Source of the DNA: Tanypteryx hageni
Taxonomy: Eukaryota > Arthropoda > Insecta > Odonata > Petaluridae
DNA length: 64,000 nucleotides
Assembly: GCA_028673005.1 (NCBI GenBank)
Contig: CM054113.1
Coordinates: forward strand, 70,351,850-70,415,849
Direction: 5' to 3'
Below, piece by piece: positions 40,701-52,700 of this stretch (its first letter is position 1; every line of letters begins with the position of its first letter). A program made the position numbers and the translations under genes. The notes under the pieces are model-generated. The model was given only the letters and a program-made list of their open reading frames with translations. It made no database searches and was not told the origin of the DNA.

Positions 40701-43700
40701 TGTATTTCATTAACAGAAGATTTGTTCATAAACTTGCAATAGTGCTAAGTGAGATTGGATCAGAGTTTAACTGTATAAACTGTTGATTTAGAAAAGAGCT
40801 TCTCAAACCCAGGGTTCCACGGAAGTGGTTCAGGGGTTTCGCAAAAATATGTACATGTACACTTGGGTTCTGCAAAAATATGTACATGTATAACAGAAAT
40901 GATGTGGTTTAATGGCCTTTATGTCAATGGAAACCATTCACTTCTAATTCATATATGGTTTGTTATTGCAATTAAATGTTAACATTGGTTGATATAAATA
41001 AATTTATATAGTATCACATATTGGATACTTCTAAGATTATGGTGATGGTGGAAGTGCCTACTTGGCACAGCTGTGTATGTTGCTGCGACAGACTTTCATT
41101 AGTGGGGGAAGTATGGCTTGGCATCAACCCAAAGATTTCCAATTTTGACTCCCTCCTCCCCTGCCTCCCCAAAATATGCTTCAAATTCAATTTTTTTGTT
41201 TTATCATTTAAAAGGAATATTACATTGATTATGACATCAACAAATTTCCCCACAACATTAAAATTACTTGATTATATCTATTTAGTTGTCTTTCACCTTC
41301 TTTAACCTTAAGTTGAATTTTGATTGGAAGATGGAGTGTGGTATAATGTATTTCTACCAACTTTATTAACTTTGCTTTGTATATATATATATATATATAT
41401 ATGTTTTGGACCCCATCTAATCTGAAAAAATCTGAAGCTGCTTGAGGGTTCGAACCACCTCACCATCACGTAAGAATGAGTGATTTAGTCACCTCAGCCA
41501 CCAATTCTCATGTTGGTACTGCGATAAATGTTTATTTGAATTCGCGTGGAAAGATAGACAAGCATCCATCATAGCAATGAGATTAAACAAACTATTGTCA
41601 TTGTTCATGGTGTAATATGTCTCTTTATTTTAATGCAGATTTGTATTGATACTAGCATTCCTATGTTTTTGGAGGGATATTTCTGCTAATAATTGTAAGT
41701 TTTTATTTTTTGTAATTATCATTGATAGTAAGTTTTTATTTATCTTATTTATTTAAATTTATCTTTATTTATTTAAGATTATTCTGAAAACTGTTTTCCC
41801 TAAGAAAAAGCTATTGAAAACCTTGTTGGTGATCAACAATTTCACTCCTACTTGTATCAAAAGCTGAATTACTCTGAACTAACAGTATATTTTTGTTGAT
41901 TTTAAGCAATATGAATTGATAAGTCAGTATTTTCATTAATGAAACAAAAGATACTATCAAACTTCTTACTACTTATATACCAAAAATTCTTACATTTGCC
42001 ACTTAGTTGTCTACTTCTGATTGCCATTCTCTCAGCTGTAAAAAGGTTAAATATAGAGACCCCCACATCACTCAACAACTGGTAGATACTTTTGCAACTT
42101 TTTACGCCCATGCAAGCAGAAAGGTTATAATATATTATAAGAGTTTATTCATATTTAAGTATTAACTCTATAAAAGTTTGTTATAAAAATTCATTTTTAT
42201 ATCTTCACTTGTTTATGTTTTTTAATACGAAATAAAATGTAACAATATTAATTTATTATTTATCAGTTTTGAACTTTGAAGTATTTTTGTGTGAAGAGCA
42301 TTGTGGGGTTCTGCGAAGCAGTATCCAGCTTGTAAAGGGTTCCGTACCTTCAAAAGGTTGAGAAACTCTGATTTAGAAGATTAAATATATATTTTTGTCT
42401 TAAGTAAATTTGTCTCATTACATCTTGAACAGTCTACATATATTACATTTCAACATAATCTAAGAAAATATTTTTTAAAAAGAGCCTTAAACTAAGTGTC
42501 ATAAACTTAAAATTCTAGGGATGCAATCCTTGTGAGTGTAAAACAGCCTCTGAGTCATCTCAGTGTGATGATTTTAGTGGCCAATGTAGATGTCGTCCTG
42601 GTGTAACTGGTCGCACATGTGACCGCTGCTCTCCAGGATATTGGAACTATAGCCCAAATGGATGTGTTTGTAAGTTGAATACTAGTGCATACATTCATAT
42701 TTTTTGTTTGTATTTATTATATAAATAAGGTAAAGTGAAGTGTTGATTATCCAAAATAATTGACTATGGTCTTGGTTCATATCATTAACTTGTTTGTGCA
42801 AAGAAACACTGATTGAATTGGGTAATAAATGAACTAGATAATCATACACAGATGTGCTGTATTTTTGGTAATGTAATACATATTTTAGTGAAATGGAATA
42901 AATAAGTATGAAAATGATTAAAACATTTTATTCAATACAGAATTTGATTTTACTTGGTGTTTAACTTAATCAGTATTTTTTGGGGATAAATTTCAAAGTC
43001 AACATTTTTTTGAGACAATGATATTCCAATTATAGATGTTTGGATAATATATGATATACTGAATTGCAAATGAAGATTTGGAAAATAGTATAAATATTAA
43101 TAGAGAAATTCTTCCATGGAAGCATCAGCATTTGATTTTTGTATGTTAATAAATAAATTTCAATTTTATGATTAGTTATTTCTTCTATAACTTAGAATAA
43201 TTATAAACTATCTTAATTGGTTAGAATGCTTTGTAATAAAGTTTTAAAAAATTCAGTTGTAGTATGTGATCTAAACTTCCTTTAAATTTGATTTTTTAGC
43301 TTGTGGTTGTAACACTGAATACTCAGTTGGCTTGGGATGCAATGCCAACACAGGTCAATGTGAGTGTCTGCCAGGTGTGATTGGAGAAAAGTGTGATCAT
43401 TGTCCTTACCGCTGGGTATTGGTACAAGATCAGGGCTGCTTCGAATGTGATTCATGCATCCATAGCTTACTTGATGTGACTGGAAACTTATCTGCCATGA
43501 TTGCACCTGTTTCAAGAGATTTTGATGTAAGTACATTCAAAATTTATGTAGGTATGCTTTCATTTATGAAGCATATATCTCTGCACGATATTATTACAGT
43601 CATACAGTGCTACCATTGGAGGCATAACTGATGATTACCGTATATATTCTATATTCCCATCATTTCTCTTCTTATATTACTTTAATTTTTAATCTCATTT

Positions 43701-46700
43701 AATCTAATATTTTTTCTGATGTGTTCAGTGTTTGAACATCTGGTACATCCTCAAAGTCTTCAATTCCAAGACCACTCATTGTTAATTTAAAGTAACCTCA
43801 TATTACTATAATAAAAGCTTAGATGTGTTTGTTTGTATAATGCTGACGTCATCAATACCACTTTTTAAAGCATTTTAACAAACATCCTGATTAGGTGGAA
43901 GGTTGAAATTTCACAGAAATGTTTGATTCAGATATAAAAATTAAATGACAAAAATAAAATATGAAAAAAGACCAGGGCTTGACTCCAGAGGGGGCAATTT
44001 CCATTTCCCATATGATACCACGTAAAAAGCGACTTCTTAAAGTGCAGACTTTTATTCTTTTGGAAATTAAAATTAGAAAGAATAGGACATATGATCATCG
44101 AATTTGAACTAAGGTTTAGGAAAATTAATGAAGTTTCTTATTCTATTCATCATTTTCTGCCTACCGTTCAAAATCTCTCATATTAAACATTTAAATCACA
44201 TATTTTGGGAAAATAATGGCTTTCAAATGGGAAGTTGCCTTGCTGACCACGTCATTGTTAAACTTTGAGAATCAAGTATTGTTTCAACCTGCATATGTGT
44301 AATATGAATGCATAGATTGCCTTAAATTATCGTATGATTTTTTGTGAAATTACATAATCCTAATGGGACTGAGATTTAGTTTAGATTCTTTTTCTTATCT
44401 AAATGACTACATAGATGCAGAGTAAGAGAGAGGGGGGTGTGAGGAGGGAGAAAGGAAGGAAGGGATATTGAATGGAAGGTGCAGGGAGTAAGGGAGGTAT
44501 ATAATAAAAAAGGATGGAAGGAAAGAGATGAAGAGGGAGATGGAGAAAAAGAGGGAGAGATATGTATTGGGACAGGAGGGAATGAGAGATGGGGGAGGTG
44601 GGAGAAAAGAGAGGCAGAGAGAGAGGAAAAGAAAGAGAGAGGAAGGTAGGGAGACAGAGGGAGGGAGGGGTTATTATTATTATTACTTCATTTTTGACAA
44701 GGGGCTCATCATTAGAGAGAACAAGAATGAGAAAGAAATTCTTCCGAGTCTCTATTTTGGCAAATTTTATACTGGATCTTAATCAATAATTACAGCTGTT
44801 ATTATTCATTTCTAAGTACCCCATAAATAATAAATTCCTTAGAGTCATATTGGCGGGCTTTTATACCTTAGTTGGGAGCATGAACAAAGGCAGGTGAGTC
44901 ATGATTACTGCGCAGAGAGAGAGAAATACACGTTACATTGCTGCCAAACTGCCAGCCTGTATAAGCTTATGCTTGGAAAACAAAGCATAATGCACAAAGT
45001 CCTATGCCGCTATGCCACAAGCATTTGCCATTCACTCTTGACAGTTGGCAACATTGTAACCAGCTGTACATGTGCTCTGACTCGTTTTTGAAGTACTGAT
45101 ACACTTTATATACAATTTATCTTGATTGTTTGTGCAAAACCTTGCATTTACTTTCTTTTTAGAACACCACAAGATGGTACTATTTAAATCTCAATCATAA
45201 AACATGCAAATAATCACGAAAATCACGCTGCAAATGTAAGTACCGCATGCCAAGAGTCACTGTAACTGACTGACGCTGATTGGCCAAGTGAAGGAGTGAG
45301 AGAAACAACGTGACATTCCTTGCCTTCTGCGCATCCATTTGCCACCTGCCTTCATTCGTGCTCCCAACTATAGTATATGTATAATTTTAAAATCAATTAA
45401 AACTTTTAAAAAATTAAACTTATAAAAACTACTGATTTGAATATGTATTGCCTGTAAAATATTCATCTATAAAATTACTCAATAGAAATTTCCATATATG
45501 GGAGTTAGAAGAAAGCAAAAAACCACGATGATTGAACTGGCTTACTTCTTTTACAGACGGTAGCATTAGGATATTTCACAACCCAGAGGCTACTTTACAT
45601 CAATAATTCTGTAGAAGAATTTCGTCCTAAAGTGGAGTTATTAGATCCTCTGCGTGTGGACCTTCGACCTATTGAAAATGATCTGAAAAGTCTGCAAGAT
45701 GCCTCAAAGAATCTTCACCGATCGGTAATTGATGAGAATGTTTATAAACTTATTTCTCATTAAAATCTATTTTTAGTTGCAAATACAAGATTTCATAAAT
45801 CCTCTCTTCAGGCTGAGTATGCAACAGATAGGAGTATTAAAGCCAAGCAAGAAGGGGATGAAGTCCTCACAGAGGCATTGCAAGTTGAGGAATTGATTCA
45901 GAAGGCTGTTGACCATGCCACTGAAACTGTGATGGAAGTCAGCAGTCTTGCTTCCAGCTTGGAAGGAGGTGCAGGTAAGATCAGATTAAGCATTGACCAT
46001 CCTATCTTTCACCCATAGAACCAAACCTTGTAACATGAAGAATGTTACATACATCAAGAGGTAGGTGTATGATTATGAGTAATCTCTGAAATCAATCATG
46101 CCTTGAGAAGTTTCCGGATTTATCTCAAGAAAACCACCTAATCAAGACAATCAACTTTGGTGCACTCATTGCTTAAAAGAATTTTCATTTAACTAGTTAT
46201 GAAAATGCATTTATAAAGCCATATGTGAGAATGATGGTGATTATATCAGGGAGTTGCCTAATAAGCATAATATTTAAGATATTTGGTTGTGTATTACTGT
46301 GACCTTTCTCTTAAAATGTTGGTAACCAGGCATTTTAATCCTACCTGACCCCTGGGTTTTCTAAAGCAGTTTCTCAACTGGTGGGATGTGAAGTTCATCT
46401 ACGTGGAATGCTAGGTTTCAAAAATCACTCCTAATAAAAACATTGGCAGTAAAAACTTCACCTTTAAATTCAGAGATGGGAGCTGCACCATTCACTATTG
46501 CATTGGTACCTTTGAGCACCGATGGATGGCTGCGTATTTGGGCTTGCAGCTCCTTATCTGTCCACAAATTAGTAGTCAAAACAAAAATTTGATGTTTTGT
46601 CTTTTGTCCTCTAGATGATTTGCATTGTTGCCAGTTTTGTGTAATTGCATATGATTGATTGCATCTGTCCACATATTCATAAAATTTAGATGCTATTTTG

Positions 46701-49700
46701 AAATTTAAACAATACCTTGGTTCCAATAAATAATATGATGGTAACTAAAATAAATAAATATTCCATTATTTATTGATATTGTGTTAATGAGTACCGTATT
46801 ATGCAGCATATAAGATGCACTCCAGTTTTTTAGAAGAATTTTCAGGAAAAAAAGTATTTTGGTTCACCAAGGCATTTACGAAGGGCCAGGTCATGCATCA
46901 TTTCCAGTCATGATTAAGTCTGTATCTGGCAACATTTACAGAAAATATATCAGTGTGATAACAATTAAATATAATGTTTTAGATAAACTTAATTCATAAA
47001 ATAAATAAGAATGATCTAAAACATAAATAATTGCTTTGAGATTTGTATAGCTAAATGTGCCCTGCGTGAACTCGGCAGTCGTGTTAATTGAAGCTTTTAG
47101 AGTGCACTGCACATGTGGCATGTATAGATACTCTTTACCGATATTACTTACCTAAATTTAAGTCCAAGATGATATTTTAATATAATGGGATAAATAATAA
47201 ATGGAATGCATATGTATTAACGATATGTATGCTCTTTTTCTTCTGCAACTCTTTTTGCCTCTCATAGGTACATAACGATTTTGATCGATACAGCAATACC
47301 AAACTTCCTCTGTTCTACTATCCATCACTTCCTCCTTTAGTTGTGGCCTACACCTTATCTGACCGTAAACCCTTATTGTATGCGGATGATACATCTTGTC
47401 TCATTAAATCTGGTGATAAACCTGACTTAATCAATAAATTAAATTCTTCTGCTCAAGAAATGCATCATTGGTGTCTGTCCAACAGTCTAGAAATAAATTT
47501 TAAGAAAACTGTACGAGGGTGAATCAAAAAGTTCCCGGAATTATCATATAAAACCAAAAGAAACTCAAAAAGAACCATTTATTTTGGAGTTATTTTTCAA
47601 CATATTCACCATTTAACTCTAAACACTTTTCCATTTGATGTCGCCATCGTTCTAACCCATTTTTGTAGAAATTTTGATCGTTTGAATGAAACCAGTTCAA
47701 AACTGCTTGTTTGGCCTCACATATCAATTCCCAGCAAAATCCCTTGATGTGCTCCTTTAATTTGGGAAACAGAAAAAAATCCGAAAAAGCCAAGTCTGTA
47801 CTGTAGGGTGGGTGAGACAATGTTTCCCAGCGCAATTCTCGAAGCACAGCTCTTGATACCGTAGATGAATGTGCTGGAGCATTGTCATGGTGAAACAGAA
47901 TTTGTCGGTGCAGTTTCCAAGGCCTTTTTTATAAGCGCAGCTTCAGTTTTTTTAAAACTTGTTTGTAATAACCTCCTGTTACTGTCCGTTGCCTATCAAG
48001 AAAATCGACCATGATTACACCTTCATTATCCCAAAAAACAATTGCCATAACCTTCTCGATTGATTGTTCAGCTTTGAACTTTATTGGTCCACTTGACCCC
48101 CTTGATAACCATTGTTTAGATTGAATTTTGCTTTCCGGATCATACTGGTAGATCCATGTTTCATCATCAGTCACTATTCAGGGAAAGAAATCTTCTGGGT
48201 CTGCATCAAATTGGTTGAGGAACTCAACTGCATGGTCAGCTCTCTGAGTCTTGTGTTCAGGGCACAATGCTTTCGGTGCCCATCTAGCAGAAAGCTTGCT
48301 TAATCCTAAACTATCTTTGAGGATTGATTGAGCTGAGCCATATGAGATGTCCAAATGATTGGCTATCATTTGGACTGAAACTCGTCTATCTTCTTCCACA
48401 ATTGATTGGACGGTGACCACGGTTTCTTCGTTGATCAACGTTGATGGTCTTCCACTTTGATAGTCATCTTTAATGTCTTCTCATCCAAGCTTAAACCGTT
48501 TAATTCATTCATAAACTGCAGTTTTCTTAGATGCATCATCCTTGTAAACTTTCTGCAAAGCCTGAATAATGGCATTCGATTTCCATCCAAGTTTTGTCAA
48601 AAACATTACGTTTACTCGAATCTCAAACTTTAAGTTATCCATACTCATGAATTAATGGGTTAGAAAAACTGCTTTTATATTATAACAAATGAATGAATTG
48701 TTACGAAAAATTGAATTGTTATGGCTAAGATATTGCTAGTTTTAGGCAACAATGCTTTGTTATTATTTGGAATGCAGGAACATTGTTACTGAAACTTTCC
48801 GGGAACTTTTTGATTCACCCTCGTATATCTCCAATTTCACACAAAAAAGTCATCACTGCCTTCCAGTCCTCTTATTAGAATGAACGCAACCAACATTTAG
48901 AGGTCACTGTAAATTCAATTTCTTGATTTGGCTATTAGTGAAGACCTTAGCTGGAATGTCCATATTGATGCTATTCTTAAAAAAATTTCAATTGGAATCT
49001 TTATGTTGCATAGACTTGTTCACATTGTTAGTATTGATATGTTGAAATTGCTATATTTTGCCAAAATTCATTCATATCTTTCCTATGGCATAATTTTTTG
49101 TGGGCATGCCAGTTATGCCAACAAGGCTTTTTCACTGCAAAAACAGGCGATTACAACTATGTGTGGGGTTTCCTATCGAATTCATGGAAAACCACTGTTT
49201 TCTTTCTTAGGTATACTTACATTTCCATCAATGTACTTTTTTAATTGTGCTATGTCTGTTAAGCAGAACCATGCCCTGTTCCAATCAAACCAGGAATTTT
49301 ATGCTTACAACACACGTTGTAAAGGTGACATCACCATTAAAATCTATTGGTTGGCTACTTGCCAGAGAGGCACCCATAACACAGCCTCAGCTATTTATAA
49401 TAAGCTGTCATGCAGTGTTAAATCTGCAACAGCTGTTTCTTTATTCAAGAAACATTTGAAGTGTTTCCTTCTTAGCAAAAACTTTTATAGTATACAAGAA
49501 TTTTTTGAACCCTTAAATTATCATGTTTTCTTGAATAATAATAATAATTAATTAATTAATAATAATTGAATATCTTTGTATTTTTTTCCATTTTTGTTTT
49601 TAAATTTCATACTACTTATTAGATTTTCCTTTGTATGCGTGTAAATATTATTTAAATGCTATATGTTGTGTTTATTTTGTCTCTCACTTTAGTTTTATTA

Positions 49701-52700
49701 TCGTTGTGAATTTATGACTAGCTCTATGTCTGTACATGACCAACAGAGTTAATAAAATAATCTAATCTAATCTAATTTAAGACCAACCTTACGAAGTCTA
49801 TGTTTCTCTTATCCCATCAGCTTCACTTTTTCCTCGTTTTCTCCATTCATGAATCATTTTTTTCTGTGGGAGGTGGACCGAAATGACATGCTGCTTCTTG
49901 GTTTCCACTGCGTTTTTTGTGCATTGAATCACCTGAAGCTTATAACTAATAGCATAGGCATATCTTTTCACTTTTCTAGCCATTAAGATCTCAATACACG
50001 TAACGTTATTTATCCTAGATATGTATAAAATATTTATGGCATCTACACAAATTCTACTGTTTTGTGGCATTAATCGTGCTATTCAACTAGGAACTAGGAA
50101 CTAAAACATCTCAAATGTGCCGAAATTGTAATCACTGTGAGTGGCCAGTATTAAAGCGTAATAATGAAAATGTGTCCTCAGAATTCATGTTGCATAAGGT
50201 ATTACTGTATATATTAACAAGGTTTTTACTATTGATTATTAATAAATTATATTTTATTGTTTTTGCGATTAATGACTGCCAATTATTCCATTTTGGGGAT
50301 GAGTGTGCTTGTTAGTGCCAGTCTTGAGAACAGTAATAATCTTATCTTCTGTGTATAAGATGCAGACTGATTTTGGTGATAATTTTTCTGGAAAAAAGTG
50401 CATCTTATATGCCAAGAAATATGGTATTTAAATATAAGGCTTTGCATTTCTTTTTCAGGGGATTTTTCCTGAAGATTGTTTATTGTACCTGGTGATATTT
50501 GTAGTATATGAAATAATTCATAGCATTGTACTTGTGGTTATTCATAGTATATGAAATAAGTTGTGGTTATTTTTATAATCAAATTCTAATAGAATAATGT
50601 ATTATGTTTTGTGAATAAATCTTCATTAATATTTCCCTGCCACATAACTTTGATATGCCCATAACTGTTTTTACTTTCTGGAACATCCAATTATGTGGAT
50701 TTTATATTTTGTGTTTACTTTTTAGTGGATATAAAAGTTGATTTCATTAATTTTTTATTTAAATTTTATTTTAACTTAATACATAATTCATGCATACATG
50801 TCATATTATATTATATTAATATTACTAGTGCAATTGCACTAGTAATATTATAAAAAAATTTCAGCAAAATTATTGCAATACTTAATGTTCTTAAAAATTT
50901 CTACTAATGGCTAATATTATACTAAAATGTATTTAACAAAAAAATCCCCATTTTGGAAAAGGTTAGGTTTTGTTTTTATCATGATGGAATGCAGATTTTT
51001 TTGACGAAATGCTAGTTGCTATATTATAAGATGCAAAAGGCTGAGAACCGCTGTTCTGAAGAACCACTTCTCAGTATGACACTAAACCATTTAAAATAAA
51101 ACTTTTTACATTTTCAATATTTGAAAATTAAATTTGAAAGTTATATCCATCAATCATGGTATCATTTTGTTATGGTTAGGTTAGGGTGACCAGATGTCCC
51201 GGAAATTCTAGGATTATCCCAGATTTTGACTTAACGTCCTGTTGTCAATATTGTTTCTACCTTACAAAATCTCCTCGCCACAAAAATTTCATAAATTTGT
51301 TTAATCAGATTCACATTATATTGGAAAATACAAAAATTGCTTATTAAATCTTGTTACGATCAGTCGTATTCCTATTTTTCAGCATTGAAGAAAGAATGTT
51401 TCAAAAATAAATTTTGTATGATCTGACAAACAAAACAGCTTTGATGTTAAAATAATCCATAATAATAATCCATATGTGTATTTAAATTAAATATGATTTT
51501 AAAGTTTTTTTTATTAAAAATAATAAAAATTTGAAAGAGACAGGCAGGCGTAGTCTAAAAAATTTATGAAAAATTATATAAATTTATATAAAATGAAATA
51601 TAAGCCATATAGTGTTATTTTATTATCTATGCTATTTATTATTTGTTCTTAAAGTAATTATTACCTTTAAATCATGATATATTGTTGTAAGATTTTTTAC
51701 ATATTCATTAAATTGAAATTATTTGTTATTACATTGAACAAAATTGTGCTCTGTTTTTGTGAAGCTTATTTACTTTTAATTTAAGTACGGTAGAACCCCA
51801 ATTGTCCATCCTATATGGGACTGAAGGATGGTTGAATAATGGAAATGTCGGATAATACAGAATACTAATGAAAAAACAGGTACAAATAGTATCTATAAAC
51901 TTGGTTTATTACTAATTCCGATGAAATCACAATATGGCCATCAAATACAAACTATATCACAAACTTAAATAGTATTTATAATATTTTTGCAAATAAAACA
52001 GTTCATTTTATAAAGTAGTGAGAGATTGGAATTTGTTACCTTACTAAAAACCAGCTTCGAAAAATTTCAGTTTATCCGTGCATTTTTTTGCCTGATTCTT
52101 ATGTTAGTCATGTCAGATAAAACGGAATATTGGATAATCTGGGTTCTACTCTACAAATAATTAAAAAGATACAGAAATTCACGTCCCAGATTTTTCCTGA
52201 TTATGTCCCAGATTTTCTTGTTCAGATCATGTCATGTTGCGACTTTGCATCCTAAGAATCTGATCACCCTAGGTTAGGTAGCAATTGAAGCATGTCTCCC
52301 TATTTAGCAGAACCATACAGAAAGTAAAATATATGTAGAATATTTTTCTGATTTTTCTTGCTGCACTTTCTTTTTGAGTATTTTTTGTGTTATGTTCAGT
52401 CTTATATATAATGTGTTTTTCATGTTGCCTGAAAGGTTGAATAATAAGCAGAGAAACACTCCTCCCTCCAAAACATGTTTTCTTCATCTGTAAAATTTAT
52501 TCTGTTGTATTTGAAGTTTTTCAACATTATTATATCTTAGAAAATTGAGCTATGAAGAATACTGCCTGCTATTTACAATAAGATACAAATTATTGGCAAT
52601 GACTTTAATGTACTAATGTTACTTCAAAGAGAAAATTTGATGGAAGTTTTAACCATACCACTTAGTTGATAGTAGCTCAATAACTTTGGCTAAGATTAAT

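Larger units (their letters stand above)
46794..50424 (-). mobile_element. Pogo-type transposon copy 3, both ends kept, split by a LINE
   Basis: Terminal repeats after TA are CCGTATTATGCAGCATATAA on the left and, reverse-complemented, CCATATTTCTTGGCATATAA on the right, both followed by GATGCAC. TA duplications lie at 46792-46793 and 50425-50426. The transposase on the minus strand starts near 49984 ([20 protein letters not shown]), a pogo/Brinker-type DNA-binding domain, and a second piece (PQLKEEVMD, then broken) lies left of the LINE at 47345. The catalytic core is not recognisable. Confidence 0.85.
46367..51053. mobile_element. hAT element enlarged by nested insertions
   Basis: Starts CAGTTTCTCAACTGGTGGG and ends, reverse-complemented, CAGCGGTTCTCAGCCTTTTG. 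Flanking octamers TTCTAAAG (46359-46366) and TTCTGAAG (51054-51061) agree at seven of eight positions, as expected for an old hAT target duplication. The only open frame of its own (46726-46418, minus) is not recognised. A pogo-type element fills 46794-50424. The remaining hAT sequence (46367-46793 and 50425-51053) contains the 34-bp palindrome at 50817. Confidence 0.75.

Noticed and set aside
44528..44789. Arg/Glu-rich open frames
   Set aside because: Product of the A/G-rich low-complexity tract.
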